This document shows positions 1-11,504 of a DNA stretch of 64,000 nucleotides, piece by piece. Within the stretch, counting starts at the first letter, position 1. Every line of letters starts with the position of its first letter. The DNA comes from Pseudofabraea citricarpa (lineage: Eukaryota; Ascomycota; Leotiomycetes; Helotiales; Dermateaceae), in assembly GCA_029641185.1 (NCBI GenBank), contig JAPWGK010000010.1:1116001-1180000 (forward strand), read 5' to 3'. Under the pieces are notes generated by a model. It searched no databases. It had not been told where the DNA came from and saw only the letters and a list, made by a program, of their open reading frames with translations. A program made the translations under genes and the position numbers.

Positions 1-1
1 T

Positions 2-97
2 GAGTTTGCAAATGCAGTTGCTGCCGCAATTATGTTGACTGGACGCATGGTGGGGGTTGTAATTCGTAGTGCTGGTAATAACAGTTTGAAGAGTTAG
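2..97 (+). CDS. Possible 3' end of a gene cut by the window edge
   Basis: From base 2 a forward frame stays open for 31 codons and ends at a TAG at 95-97. It reads like an alanine/valine-rich segment (FANAVAAAIMLTGRMVG) ending in NNSLKS. No domain can be named from so short a piece, and a chance open stretch of this length is common. It is listed because codon use looks protein-like and it sits at the edge, where a truncated gene would be expected. Confidence 0.22.
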   Translation, partial: EFANAVAAAIMLTGRMVGVVIRSAGNNSLKS

Positions 98-688
98 TGA
101 ACACTTGTTAGATTTACAATGCTTTGAGTTAAACATTTCTCTCAACACACCCAACGAACCCTTTTATACGCCATCTCTCACAATTAAGATGGGCCAGATG
201 TCAAAGGGGGACTCGGAAACTTTCGAGAAATAGACCTTTGATTCACTGTTACCGACAGATTGGGAGACTTCTTATTTCGCGATGCGAGAAAACCGAGCTT
301 ACAATGTCTACCTTGGCTAATCCACATATATTAATGACATTTTAATTGATGGGGTCGATTGCCCCGAGTCATAGAATTCGGATGAATCGAATCAATATAT
401 GTCGAAAAAGTCTCCGGGAAGGAGCTGAGCTTGAGCTTGGGGCGCCAAGCGATCTTTGGTTCAGCTTTCGCTTCGATTGTCGTGCTGGTCCCATGTCTTC
501 AAGCCACCTGCTGCAAGGCAACGCCAAAACAACTCTACGAAATTTAGGACTGCCAGATTGTGCCTCTCGCATCATGCCATGTTCTATTATCCTGCTCTCT
601 GGAGGCTGTGAGCTTTTCAGCAATACAAAGAGCTTATGCGAAGTTATTACTTACAGAGTCATATCCTCCGCGAACTTCACGCCCTGAG
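98..688. other. Intergenic region before the first hydrolase gene
   Basis: No convincing coding region is visible. A forward reading frame runs into the hydrolase from an upstream ATG at 560, but the 43 residues between that ATG and the one at 689 are rich in Cys, Leu and Ser and do not resemble the family's N terminus, so this stretch is taken as leader and promoter. Confidence 0.4.
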
Positions 689-1738
689 ATGACGCCTAGT
701 CAACCGTCGCACAAGGCTGCGCCTACACCTGAACATGTTGCTGCGATTCTCCCGATCGCTACCCAAATATCTTGTTTTCTCAAGCTCTGGAGTCTTAAGC
801 TAGGCAGTTCTCTGGGCTTCGCCATCCTGAGACTTCTAAAGCGCACCCCGAAAGAGCTACGACCGACAACCATAAAAGCGTACCCGTGTCGGCCGAGTCT
901 TCGAAACCGCATCTTTGTCCCGAGATCGCACAAACCAGGTAGCCTGCTCCCTCTTTATATCGATTTACACGGTGGAGGATTCGCGGTTTGCGATGCGCGC
1001 TTCGATGACGAGTTTTGCGCCGAATTCGCGAATACCTTCAATATCCTGGTAGTTAGCATCGAATATGGAAGAGCACCTTCGAACCGTTTTCCTGGGCCTA
1101 CCCAAGACATCGTAGCCATTGCACTGGGTATACTAGAAGATACCAGCCTGCCGGTTGACAAGGAGCGCGTCGTACTTGGAGGATTTAGCTGCGGTGGAAA
1201 TCTGGCCCTGTCGGCTGGGCAAACCCCAGAACTAGCCACAACAGTAAAAGGCATTGTTTGCTGGTACCCAGTGACCGACTTCACACTGAGCCCGAAGGAG
1301 AAGCAGCGATCTAGGCCTTATCGGCACGCGAAGGATACAGACGCGTTGAAGGATTTTGGCCCTGTGTTCGACTGGGGCTACATAAAGCCGGGACAACATC
1401 TCAAGGATCCGCAACTCAGTGTCAGATACTGTGGAAGGCAAGTCGCGATGCCAAACTGGATCTTCGTTATTGGTGCGCAGTATGATATGTTGGCTCATGA
1501 GGCGCGCGAAACAATCTTTGATATCGCGGGCTTGAGTGACGAGGAACGCCGTCTTGGGAGGGATGGATTTGTCAAAGACTCATATAGGTGGGCGTTGGTG
1601 AAAGATGTAAGGCACGCATTTACGCATCAGATTGGTGATTGCAAAGGAGATAGTGAGACCGTACGGGTCAATAAACGCCGTGAGATGATGGGCGAGGTTG
1701 CCGAATGGTTATTCAATGGACCTTACTGCCAACGATAA
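689..1738 (+). CDS. HSL-family alpha/beta hydrolase (esterase/lipase-like), single exon
   Basis: This intronless gene encodes about 349 residues of the hormone-sensitive-lipase branch of the alpha/beta hydrolases (Pfam alpha/beta-hydrolase fold 3), which hydrolyse small carboxyl esters. The oxyanion-hole motif HGGGF lies near residue 94 and the nucleophile elbow GFSCGG (G-x-S-x-G) near residue 164. The acid is probably the Asp in QYDMLAHE near 264 and the base the His in RHAFTHQ near 309. The order and spacing are normal for the family, so it should be active. I start at the ATG at 689 (MTPSQPSHK); an in-frame ATG at 560 would add 43 residues of atypical composition. No signal peptide is evident, so a cytosolic enzyme is likely. 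The substrate cannot be read from the sequence. A second member of the same superfamily lies at 48.3-49.6 kb but is not a close copy. Confidence 0.85.
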   Translation: MTPSQPSHKAAPTPEHVAAILPIATQISCFLKLWSLKLGSSLGFAILRLLKRTPKELRPTTIKAYPCRPSLRNRIFVPRSHKPGSLLPLYIDLHGGGFAVCDARFDDEFCAEFANTFNILVVSIEYGRAPSNRFPGPTQDIVAIALGILEDTSLPVDKERVVLGGFSCGGNLALSAGQTPELATTVKGIVCWYPVTDFTLSPKEKQRSRPYRHAKDTDALKDFGPVFDWGYIKPGQHLKDPQLSVRYCGRQVAMPNWIFVIGAQYDMLAHEARETIFDIAGLSDEERRLGRDGFVKDSYRWALVKDVRHAFTHQIGDCKGDSETVRVNKRREMMGEVAEWLFNGPYCQR

Positions 1739-1917
1739 GACCCCCATGACCAAGTCAACTGGGTTTAAATCCTGCGATACGGTTAGCTCTGAAGCCACAA
1801 GCTGGGAGATCCGACAAGCTGGTAATGGTCTCACCAAGAAAGACGTTTGTTCGGATAATGGGAAATCGGCTAGTCAATAAGACATAAACTTCTTATTGAT
1901 TCTATGGTATAACAATG

Positions 1918-1937
1918 CTATCTATCTATCTATCTAT
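1918..1937. repeat. Short CTAT tetranucleotide microsatellite
   Basis: Five tandem copies of CTAT lie between the convergent hydrolase and DUF7029-type genes. Confidence 0.85.
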
Positions 1938-2005
1938 TATCATTTTTGTACGCCATATGCAATCCAAACGGGGGTATTTTTGCAAGAGAACAAAACATAA
2001 ACTAT

Positions 2006-3493
2006 CTACGCAGCAGGCAAAGTCGCCGTCGAGTTTGCTGCCATAACTTCAGGGACCCAACTCCAGCATCCAGACTCATAAAGCGGAACATCCAAACGAT
2101 ACAACTCCAACTCGTAAAATTGAGTAACGAAAGCAGTAACGATGAAAGCGAAAGCATTCGAGTACCACATTCCATTAACACACTTCTCCTCGGTAGGAGC
2201 TGGGAAAGTAACATTTGCCGAGTTGGCAGTGTTGAATTGACCATTGATGGTGAAGACGTTGATGAATTCTGGGCGCGCAGTGATTCCAGAAGAGAGATCG
2301 AGGAGACCATTCAAGAAGTTGGCGGCGATCTCAGCAGTGAGCGAGACAAAAGGATTGACTTGAGCCTCGATGGTGGCGGAGACGTTAGTCTGGTGAGTAT
2401 AGACTGGCTTCCAGCCGGATGAATAGGTGTTCTTGGCATCCAACATATCGAGATGGATGTGACCTTCATCAAGAGTAGCAGTCAGGTTGGATGTGATATC
2501 GACGGTACCGGAGACTGCTACCTCGACTCCGAGATCAAAGCTAAGAGCTGGTCCGACATCGAGGATTCCGGGGATGCTGAATGCAGCGACGGTAACGGAT
2601 GCTGGGGTGAAAGTGTAAACATCGTTGTCATAACCAAGAGTAGCGATGACCTCCACGTTAGCACCCATAGCAATGCTAAGATCGACATCAAACCAAAACT
2701 CGGTCACTCTGAAACGATGGAAACTGTAGTGGAAATGTCCGCTGATGTCCAAGTTACCGCTGAGAGAAGGGTCGTGGACCTTGACTGAGAGAGACTTGGT
2801 GACGGGGTCATCACTGAGAGAAAGGGTACCGGGGAAGTCACCGAGGAAAGTCTGGGTGATTTCTCGCTTGGCCGAGCTGGCTGCGGGCTTGCTGAAGGAA
2901 ATGGTCATCTCGCCAGCACTGGAGTTGAAGTCGGATCGGGTGGTGGAAGCAGTAACTGTGAGGGTCTTGTTGTCAAATCCGAGGCTGTTGACAACGTACA
3001 GACCACGTTCATTGTCGGTATCACAGTCGCCTAAGTGGTTGGTGAGCAGGATGAAGGCATCTTGCGGCCAGACAGTGAAAATCTCTTCGTATTCAGAAGC
3101 GCTGCCAAAAGTCACAGCGACAGACTCGGCTGAACAGTCTACTTTGGAAATCGAATCGATGTCTTCAAGAAGAATTGCTGGGTGATTCATGGTAGCGTCA
3201 ACCTCTGCTCGCATCGCATCTGTGTCGGCAGATTGGTAGAGAAGTGTGACATTCTCATTTGGTGTAAGTGCAGTAACTTGGGTGAGGGGGACAGCCTGTC
3301 GTTCAACCAAGGAAGCGCCAACCCACTTGCTCTTAGGAACTGGCATCAAAATGGTCTTGGGAGCAGCAGCTGTGATCTTAGAGGAACCGATCGTGACGGC
3401 TGCTGCTGGTGCTGGTGCTGGTGCGGCCGAAGCCAAGGTAGAAAAGGCAACTGCCATAACGGCTGCCATATTAAGGAGGGAAGACATTCTCAA
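2006..3493 (-). CDS. Secreted protein with DUF7029-like and DUF7223-like domains
   Basis: A single-exon gene encodes 495 residues. The first ~23 residues form a clear signal peptide (MAAVMAVAFSTLASAAPA) followed by an Ala/Pro-rich stretch, so the product enters the secretory pathway. Residues ~75-190 (from VTLLYQSADTDAMRAEV to the GDCDTDNERGLYVV region) resemble DUF7029, and the beta-strand-rich segment after SAKREITQTF resembles DUF7223, a pairing seen in fungal extracellular proteins of unknown role. The C-terminal part has paired Cys (EEKCVNGMWY and ESGCWSW) that could form a disulfide, and several N-x-S/T sites. There is no GPI signal or catalytic motif. Two Met codons (3493 and 3487) are equally possible starts. 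A TATAAA box lies about 125 nt upstream. The domain names are from memory of the families; the function is unknown. Confidence 0.8.
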   Translation of the reverse strand: MRMSSLLNMAAVMAVAFSTLASAAPAPAPAAAVTIGSSKITAAAPKTILMPVPKSKWVGASLVERQAVPLTQVTALTPNENVTLLYQSADTDAMRAEVDATMNHPAILLEDIDSISKVDCSAESVAVTFGSASEYEEIFTVWPQDAFILLTNHLGDCDTDNERGLYVVNSLGFDNKTLTVTASTTRSDFNSSAGEMTISFSKPAASSAKREITQTFLGDFPGTLSLSDDPVTKSLSVKVHDPSLSGNLDISGHFHYSFHRFRVTEFWFDVDLSIAMGANVEVIATLGYDNDVYTFTPASVTVAAFSIPGILDVGPALSFDLGVEVAVSGTVDITSNLTATLDEGHIHLDMLDAKNTYSSGWKPVYTHQTNVSATIEAQVNPFVSLTAEIAANFLNGLLDLSSGITARPEFINVFTINGQFNTANSANVTFPAPTEEKCVNGMWYSNAFAFIVTAFVTQFYELELYRLDVPLYESGCWSWVPEVMAANSTATLPAA

Positions 3494-3615
3494 AAATGAA
3501 AGAGTGAATTGATGAGAATTGAAAAAGGAGTGGAAAGGCAGCTGAAAGAAGAAGCCAAGTGAACGTAAAGATCAAAAGTGATGGGGATTCAAAACACTTG
3601 CGGACATGGCTTACC

Positions 3616-3621
3616 TTTATA
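3616..3621 (-). promoter_or_regulatory. TATA box of the DUF7029-type secreted protein gene
   Basis: TATAAA on the minus strand, about 125 nt upstream of the start codon. The spacing fits a fungal core promoter with a short leader. Confidence 0.55.
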
Positions 3622-6560
3622 CAGAGTGCTCATCTGTATCTGAGGCTATCCAACACAAATGATACCACCACCATCTCGTACTTACACACTCCGGCATAAC
3701 TGCGGATCTGAGCGGGTGGTATTCATGAAGGATCCGATCTGGGTATGTGGAGAACACGTGCCAAGGTTATCTCAGCTGTGAAAGGGTCAGCACCAGAGGG
3801 TCTCCATAAATGATTACCCAGCAGGTTCTTCCACGAGCAAGGAAACAAATTCTGGAGAACCTCTCTCAAAAGAATCTTCTCCTCGGAATACCACTCCGAA
3901 TTTCCCAGCTGGCGCTTTAAATTAGACAGGCCATGTGTTCCTTGAGGATCAGCACGGTTCGCGGGTAGGATTCGCTTAAGCACAGTCAGCTCTATTAGCC
4001 GAGCTGGTACCAGCGGACCTCCTATCCCTTTTCAGATCTTTACAGCCCTAACCAGCCATTGAGATGTGTTTCAAATCTGATCTAGGTTGATATGCAATCC
4101 TTTTATGATCTACGCCCGTGAACTGTACATATTCTTCGCCGGAGCCGTGGACTCCGGCCCCCGGTTCTATCTCGCTTGTGAACTCGACCCCAGTGGTATG
4201 TCACTGATTAGTCTTTCATCGGCAAAGCAGACTTCTGTTCAATTACCCAAACGGGGAGATTTCAGCTTCCAGAACAAAGGTATGGGTTAGCTAAGCTTTT
4301 TGGTCGTGGCTTAGCCACAATTGCCAATCCTTTGAAACGTTTATTGCTTACTGCACTCTGGGATATAGAGACTTGGGGTAAGGCAACGAGATGGAAGGAA
4401 GACGGTAATACTCAAAGACACTTTACTCCTCTTCCAATCGATAATAGTATATCGCTAATATTACTCTTGGACACAGGATCCTAAAGATGATAAATGTCGA
4501 GAATTTCATTGACTAATACAAATTTCCATCCAACGCATGGAAGTTACCATGTCGTAAAGTCTGGGTATGCGGACAAGGCCGGAAAACTCCTCAAATTACG
4601 CTTTTAGCTAGAGGTGTTCAGAACATACAAACACAGGAATAGAAAGAAGCAAAGACGGTGTGTTGAAATGCATACTTTCCAGCATCATAAAACGTTTTCC
4701 AAAAACGTCAGTCATGTGACAAATGAGTTAGATTGGGGATCTAAGCAATTCATCAATTACATCGGGTTGGGTCTCTGTTAAACCAATATTCACACTTGAA
4801 ATAATACAAGATCGATGTATCTGTCGAGAACATCTGGCATTTTGGTGTATCCAGTAGAAGGGAGCCAAGGCGTTCGGTGCAGGGGAGAGGTCTCTTACGC
4901 TTCAAGACAAAGATGGTGTCATCATGAGTATCAGATCATTATTAAAAGCAAGGCTTTTTGATAGTATTTCCATTTCATGATCATTGCTGGCAAGTTTTGA
5001 GAAATTCTGTAGGAAGCGCTTCGCTGCAATAGATCGTCAGGGTCTCGTTACACTCTGAGAGGATCTTTGCCAACACTTGCCCAGCTGAATCCGAATAATA
5101 ATGCGTTGCTAGCGAGAGGAGTATGTTGTAAGCGGATTCCAAAACCCAAAAATTACCGTGTCATAATTGGGTGCTTGACAGCTAATGCGGGCTAGCTTCA
5201 TAAGCCAGGTACAGAGGCAAGTTTCCTTTCTGTCTACGTGATGAGATAGATCTAGAATTTTGAAAGTATTTAACAGCAGATCCAAAGTACTTCCCGGGAT
5301 TAATAGCTATGATGATAGTGTCATGGAAGATATGGCATCCAAGTACCAGCGGTAAAACCCAGGGGGGGAAACAATAACAACCCTATCGGCTTTAACAGAT
5401 ACTGCAACAGAAACTCAGGACCCTTCTGTTGAGCTCCATTAGGAAATCAACAATATATTTATGGCATAGCTCTCGTCAGGTGATATCGCAGAGTTTCAAC
5501 TGCTATCCCGCAGTTTCCGACAAGCTCTTCAAACAACTTGTTCAAAAGAGATGCCACGATCCTGGGAAATTAATCTTATGGAAGCAGGCTTTCAAGAAGG
5601 GGTTCTAAGTTGTAGGTTTAATTGGATGGTCGTTCTTTTCCCAACAGTTTGGAAGGCTCCCGAAAGACACACTCGGGTTGAGAAACAGAGCTCGTATTTA
5701 TGGACTTGCAGAAGAGATTGTACGAAAAAACGATTGCTCAGATACCCGCTATCGTTCGAGACTTTTCTATTTAGACTGGTTAATTGTCACAATAAGCATC
5801 GCTTTGAAGGTTGTGCAAGATGCGCTAGGAGGAATCTATGAGAGTGGCGGAACCGACAGGCGTCTTAATAACACCAAGAGTGTGTGGTCTCTTCTCTTGT
5901 AAACTCAAATACTGAAGTCTTCCGACTCTTCACAATAGCTATGGTAGACCAGCTGTCCGTGCATCCCCTATTCCGATGCGTTGTTTAAATTGCGTGCATA
6001 TAACAGTTGTACGAACTTTGAGACCGCATGTCTGGTGGCATGATTATTTTTCAGCGTGGCGAAGCAGGTCACCAGTCGGTGAACAATGATCAGCCTTTTG
6101 CATGGCTTGGAGATACTTGTGGTGAGCAGAAATCTTCTGATTTCCGAGGCTCCGGGCTGAGAGTTTTCAGGAGAAGTCAAGAGCTGACGTTCAGGAAACC
6201 TGATTATTTCGGATGACATGTGACGTGCTGGTTACTTATTGGTAGCCGAAAGTGGTCTGACAATGATCTCTGGAGATCCCCGCATACTCCGTAAGGCAAG
6301 GTGACCAGGTACGAACGCCTCCTGGCTATAAAAGTTACAACGCGACATGCTCTTGAATCCTACTGCAGAACAGCATTCATTGAATTTAATCCGCTATCCA
6401 TTTTACCTCGAAGGCGATTGATACTCCAGCATATCAAAGAATACACATTCTATAACGCTCCCGAGCCAAGGAGCAAACAACGTCATCAACCAACACCAAA
6501 TTCTCCATTTTCTTCGAAATCTAAACCCAATTCACATTGTACTCTATTGAAGCAACCAAG
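3622..6560. other. Gene-poor 2.9-kb region
   Basis: Only short, low-quality open frames occur here; the longest is about 96 codons at 5551-5841 and has no recognisable motif or supporting splice pattern. The stretch holds the promoter side of two divergently transcribed genes (the secreted protein and trehalose phosphorylase) and otherwise nothing I can identify. A CT/CA-rich segment just before 6561 looks like the 5' leader of the trehalose phosphorylase gene. Confidence 0.5.
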
Positions 6561-8987
6561 ATGCCGCCAGACGCAGAGCATGAGTTCCATGTTCGGCCAT
6601 CAACTCATCGAACAAGACGGCTCAGCAAAGTGATCGAAGATGAAGGGACATTCACTGCATCCTTAGAAGTGAGTTCCAAGTAAAGAAATTCCAAAATACA
6701 AATCCTCAGATGCTGATACTCTCAACCAAAAGCCACGTTTTGTAGGCATTTCGGTGGTCTTCCAGGATTCCAGCACAGCGCTCGTAGCGATCGCTATTCG
6801 CGACAGCGTCTATCTAATTGATTTCTCCGTCAAGTCGGTAGAGCGCAAGGATGGAACTGACACGATCGCTGACCACGTCATCTCGGAATTGGAGACATAT
6901 CAACGAAAATCGTTGTGCAAATTCATTGGCGCTGGATTCTCGCGCGACTTGCCTAAGCGAAGCCCGCAGCTGTGTTCGAAACTATGGCTGCAGCTTGACA
7001 TTGTCCCTTTTCTGATTCGCGTTGAGAAAGATGACGAGACGCACGAAGAGGGGTTCTGGGACGTCAAGAGTGTTGATGAGCAGGCTGATAGTATGTCCAG
7101 GAAGTGCATCATGTAAGTTGATACCAAGATTCTTCGCCGATTTGGAGTATCTCCAAAGCAATTTTTAGAATTTGTCACCGGATCTAATGACTTTCCAGGA
7201 GCTTTGGTCCAAGTTTGGTGCCATTGCTACATGTGGGATACCGCGGTATTGTCAATGTTGATGCGGGTTTCCAAGCTCAACTGTTCAACACGAATGACTT
7301 CAAAAACACATGCAGCCCCAACACATGGAACGCCACTATGAAATATGTGTCGCAATTAAAAGAGAACCATACGAGAATTGCGTTTTTCAGCAGTACACCT
7401 CAGGGTGGTGGAGTTGCTTTGATGAGACATGCTCTTGTTCGGCTCGCTAAAACCCTCGGGGTCGACTTGAAATGGTACGTGAAGACACTTTTACTCATGA
7501 ACTTCAAACTCAATTCTTGCATAGGTACGTGCCAAAGCCCAAGCCAGGAGTCTTCCGCATCACCAAGAATATCCATAATATCCTTCAAGGGGTTAGCAAG
7601 CCAGATGAACGGATCAGCACGGAGGATAAAAATACGATCACCAGCTGGATCACTGAAAACGCAGAGAGATATTGGTTCTCGAAAGGCGGACCACTTTCAC
7701 TACCAGAGAAAGGTGGTGCTCATGTGATAGTTGTAAGTAACACAGAGTATCGCAGCATAGAATCAAGAACTAACGAGTTAGATCGACGATCCGCAAATGC
7801 CTGGTCTGATCCCCTTAATCAAAAAGCTAACGCCAGACCGACCGGTTCTCTATCGAAGCCACATTCAGATCCGAAGTGATCTCGTGGACAAGGAGGGAAC
7901 CCCACAAGCAGATGTGTGGGATTTCTTGTGGAACAATATTCAACATGCCGATATGTTCATCAGCCATCCCATCAAGGCCTTCGTGCCTAAGAATGTTCCA
8001 AAGGAGAAAGTCGCTTACCTACCTGCTACCACGGACTGGCTTGATGGACTCAACAAGGACTTGAATGAGTGGAGTCTTGGTTACTATGGACATATCTACA
8101 ACGAACAATGCCACGCTCTGAGAATGTAAGAATCTGAATGTTTTTGGAAGGAGCTCACTTACTGATCTTCACCAGGACCGAGTTGAAATGGCCGAAGAGT
8201 AAGTCCACACTATCTTTTTAGTTGGAAAATCTTTACTGATACATTTGATAGGAAAATATATTGCACAGATTGCAAGATTTGATCCCGCAAAAGGTATTCC
8301 CGACGTCGTTGACGCATACGCCGAATTCCACAAACTGCTACGCCAGCAACATCCCGAGATTGAACCACCCCAGCTTGTCATGTAAGTTAGTCTTCCCACT
8401 AGCCAAACTCTACTAACAAAATCAGCTGCGGCAACGGTTCAGTCGATGATCCCGACGGAACTGCCATTTACGATGAGACCATGGCACACATCGAGACGAA
8501 ATACCCACACTTACTCAGTTCCATCTCAGTAATGCGCCTCAATCCAAACGATCAACTAATCAACACGATCCTATCAGCCGCCCACACAATCCTACAGCTC
8601 TCAACACGCGAGGGGTTTGAAGTCAAAGTGTCAGAAGCGATCCACAAAGGCAAACCCGTGATCGCGACCAAGACTGGTGGAATCCCTCTGCAGGTGCAAG
8701 ATGGCAAGAACGGATTCCTAGTCGAGCCGGGAGATTACCATGCCGTGGCAAATCATCTGCTTGAATTGTGGAGTGATAACGAGCTGTACACTCGCATGTC
8801 TGAGTATGCGAAGGTCAGTGTGAGTGACGAGGTTGGAACAGTCGGTAACGCGCTCGCGTGGTTCTATCTCGCGGTCAAATGGACTCAAGGAGGTGTGAAG
8901 CCGAATGGAAAATGGGTCAATGATTTGGCGAGGGATGAGGCTGGGATTCCTTATACGGAGGGGGAGAATAGAATTTCTAGATCCTAG
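6561..8987 (+). CDS. ccg-9: Trehalose phosphorylase / CCG-9-type trehalose synthase (GT4)
   Basis: Eight exons join in frame to 676 codons: 6561-6668, 6733-7112, 7199-7474, 7525-7732, 7782-8125, 8176-8198, 8252-8381 and 8426-8987. The product belongs to the retaining GT4 trehalose phosphorylases (called clock-controlled gene 9 in Neurospora), which interconvert trehalose plus phosphate with glucose 1-phosphate plus glucose in the cytosol. Supporting motifs are the N-terminal VAIAIRDSVYLIDFSV, the Gly-rich STPQGGGVALMRHAL, DDPQMPGLIPL, and the GT4 C-terminal E-x7-E motif in STREGFEVKVSEAIHKGKP followed by TKTGGIPLQV. The start MPPDAEHEFHV follows a CA-rich leader. Exon 6 is only 23 nt long. 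The acceptor of intron 1 (6732) was chosen because it gives PRFVGISVVFQD in phase; another AG at 6744-6745 breaks the frame. The length is normal for the family. Confidence 0.92.
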
Positions 8988-9028
8988 ATTCTCGTAGAGG
9001 TTAGGGGTAGAGAGATAATATTACAGGT

Positions 9029-9059
<31 letters not shown>

Positions 9060-9325
9060 GGAAAAGATAAATCGAACACCGCTCGCTTAGGTAGCTATGT
9101 AGGGGGTAAAAGAAAAAAAATGGAGTTTGTTTCTTGTCTTTGCTTGTAATAATTCCAGTTCGCTTCGTCTCATGAGTATCGCTTAACTTCTTTTTGTCAA
9201 GACATAACGGAGAGAGATGGCGCTTACCCCCTGTCTAAACTATAATACTGCTCTCTAGAGAATTCTCTCCTATTTAGATTTAAAATATCTAATAATATCT
9301 TTCAAAGTTTATGTCACACGTTTAC
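8988..9325. other. Convergent 3' intergenic region with a GA microsatellite
   Basis: This is the 3'-to-3' gap between trehalose phosphorylase and the ATP-grasp gene. It contains a GA dinucleotide run at about 9029-9055 and AT-rich sequence near 9270-9310 suitable for 3'-end formation. No gene is visible. Confidence 0.6.
9029..9055. repeat. (GA)n microsatellite
   Basis: About 13 GA units. A complementary CT run occurs at about 9522-9554 inside an intron of the neighbouring gene. Confidence 0.9.
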
Positions 9326-9519
9326 TCACTTCTTTTCCTCCTCAGAGGGTCTCCCTGCCGCTCTTACCTCACCCAGCAACCTCGCCGTACCTACAATCTC
9401 CTGGATTAGCATGTGATAATCCCATCCAACGCCCTTCGCAGCAAGCGCACTCAAGCTATCCTGATCCTCTCTGGCTGGTCTTCCAGGTCCCGTCATATTC
9501 TACATAACAATTAGTTATC

Positions 9520-9558
<39 letters not shown>

Positions 9559-10698
9559 AAAAAAATAAAATAAAAGGGGCGGCGATGATTGGGGCATACC
9601 GGCTTAACATTAACATCAAAGGCTTTGAACCTCAGTCCTGTTTCTGCTCGTCGAAGATCAATCCTCACCGGAGCCGTAGCGCCAATAATGCCCGCGATCG
9701 TTTCGCACTGCTGCATCGCTTGTTTGTACATGTCATCATGTTGCAACTCCTCTGCTGTGACGAGCCTCGAGTTCTTCGACACGGCGACCGTTCCATTGTA
9801 CGGCGCGATGTGCTGCTCATGGTTGAATCTCGTGATGGGTGGGAGTGCAGTATATCCTTCTCCTTCTCCATGTCCTTGTCCTTGTCCTTGTCCTTTACTT
9901 GCCACAGTGGTATTGGTGGAAGAAGAAGAAGAAGAAGAAGAAGAAGAAGAAGAAGAAGAAGAAGAAGGGAGAACCGTAATCGTAATCTCCTCACCTCCCA
10001 GGAACTCCTCACTCATAATCGCGCCCTCATAGTGCCCTTCATTTCTCAGCCAGCGCACATGATCAATCATCTCCTGAGGGGTCCGACAAAGCTTCACTCC
10101 GAAACTCCCTCTTCCTCTGAGTGGCTTCAAGATCCTCTGCGTCGCTACATTTTCCTTTCCCTCCTCCTCCGAGAATAGAAAACTCTCAGCAACACAGACC
10201 CCCCTCTCCCCGAGTTTCAAATTACACGCATACTTATCGTCGACGGATTCCACCATACGTGGAGGCTGACTGATGACCCTCAGCGTCTCCTGGTGCTTAT
10301 CCAGAGACGGGCAGACTTGCAGCGGGTGAGAAGAGAACAAGATCGTGTTGGCCCAGAGATGGGTCGCTCCTTTGGCGAGGGCCTCGAGGATGCCGGATTC
10401 CGTGTCTGGGAATGACCAGTGCGTGTCTTCTCCTGGATCGGGATCTGGCACGGGAGTGATGATGCCGATGCCAGCCTGTGGCTGCGAGGAGAGTGCGTAG
10501 GCTATATCGGCGCTGGAGTCCTTGTAGCCTGGACTTGTTTGTAAGTTGACGGTTTTTTTGCTGTTTGTTGGAAAGCAAAGGGAGAAGATGCATACCGCCA
10601 GGTTTCATGGGCTTCCTGGAACCATCGAGCATAGGTGGCTCGATAGCTTGATGGAGAACAGCGACTTGGATTTGCGTTTTCGTTTGCGAATCCATCAT
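9326..10698 (-). CDS. ATP-grasp family protein (D-Ala-D-Ala ligase-like)
   Basis: Three exons (10698-10596, 10528-9600, 9499-9326) join in phase to about 401 codons. The central part resembles ATP-grasp enzymes of the D-alanine:D-alanine ligase type, which form amide-like bonds through acyl phosphates: KYACNLKLGERGVCVAESF, RILKPLRGRGSFGVKL (nucleotide-binding lysine and flexible loop), MSEEFLGGEEITITVLP, then RIDLRRAETGLRFKAFDVN and NVKPNMTGPGR at the metal-binding end. The last intron separates NVKP from NMTGPGR, as expected for the conserved N-x-K/R-P-N pattern. A run of about 17 serines, encoded by a trinucleotide repeat at 9917-9967, interrupts the domain in a probable loop. I start at the ATG at 10698, which follows a typical AAC/CA-rich leader; an upstream ATG at 10764 would add 22 basic residues. 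The substrate is unknown. Confidence 0.78.
9522..9554. repeat. (CT)n microsatellite inside the last intron of the ATP-grasp gene
   Basis: A CT dinucleotide run lies within the intron spanning 9500-9599. On the coding strand it reads as GA repeats between the donor and the acceptor. Confidence 0.85.
9917..9967. repeat. GAA/TTC trinucleotide run coding for poly-serine
   Basis: Seventeen units of GAA on the plus strand. In the coding frame on the minus strand they read TCT and encode an uninterrupted serine tract. Other frames give Glu, Arg or Leu runs that should not be mistaken for genes. Confidence 0.9.
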
Positions 10699-11504
10699 TG
10701 TTGTTCTTGTTGTTGTCGTTTTAATGATTGCTCGTTTATAACCGGTACGCAGAAGTCGAAGCATTTATTCATTCCACCAAGGCAATCTTTATTCGTGCAG
10801 AGAAAGACAGTATAGATAATTGAGCAAGAACTAAGGATCTGCGGGGAAGGACTCCCGTTTCTTATAGCTCGAGGTACCAGCTACGTACCTATCATCTCAG
10901 AATCTCGAAACCTCACTCAGCAATCAATCCATCCCGCCAAACCAAAAGAAAACCCGATAACCGGCAAGACATCGACGAGAGAAGAGTAGCATACGAATCC
11001 ATTTATCGAATGATAGCTTCCTAGTTGATACAGGTAATGTCAGCATCTACAAGTCAGTAAGTACAGGACCAAAAAGAATCCCGGTCGTCGGGAAACCTTC
11101 CGGTCATCGCATCGGGGAATGCTCCGTCGCGACACGGATGGCTCCGCATTTTGCCTTCAGTATTAAAGCGCATTTTGGGTCGATTATCCCCGGTCGGCGC
11201 ACGTCAGATGGCGGGGATTTGGCTGCTTTTATGTACGGGATTGAGACCGAGTAGCGTAGTTTATTTGACGTACACTAAATTACAGTAGGATGGTTAGAAG
11301 AAGTAAAGCAGACTGAAGGAATTGGAGTTAGTATCTACCTATCCTTAAATCCCTACCTAACTTATAACTCGACACCATTAATTCATGAATTCCTCAACAC
11401 ATACTTTCACATCAGGACAAAAGACCCAAGAGTCACAAGACCAAATTATTCTTTGAATCTATCATACAAATTCTCTTTTTGTCATAAAAGAAGAACTCAT
11501 CTCT
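10699..11504. other. Intergenic region between the ATP-grasp gene and CCT3
   Basis: This is promoter sequence for the ATP-grasp gene (a TTATAAAC element near 10733-10740 on the minus strand) and the 3' flank of CCT3. No open frame of interest is present. Confidence 0.5.

Noticed and set aside
3723..3983. 86-codon minus-strand open frame
   Set aside because: No motif, no leader and no splice partner; within expectation for chance.
9585..10178. Plus-strand open frames with Arg or Glu runs
   Set aside because: They are antisense shadows of the ATP-grasp gene, produced by the trinucleotide repeat.
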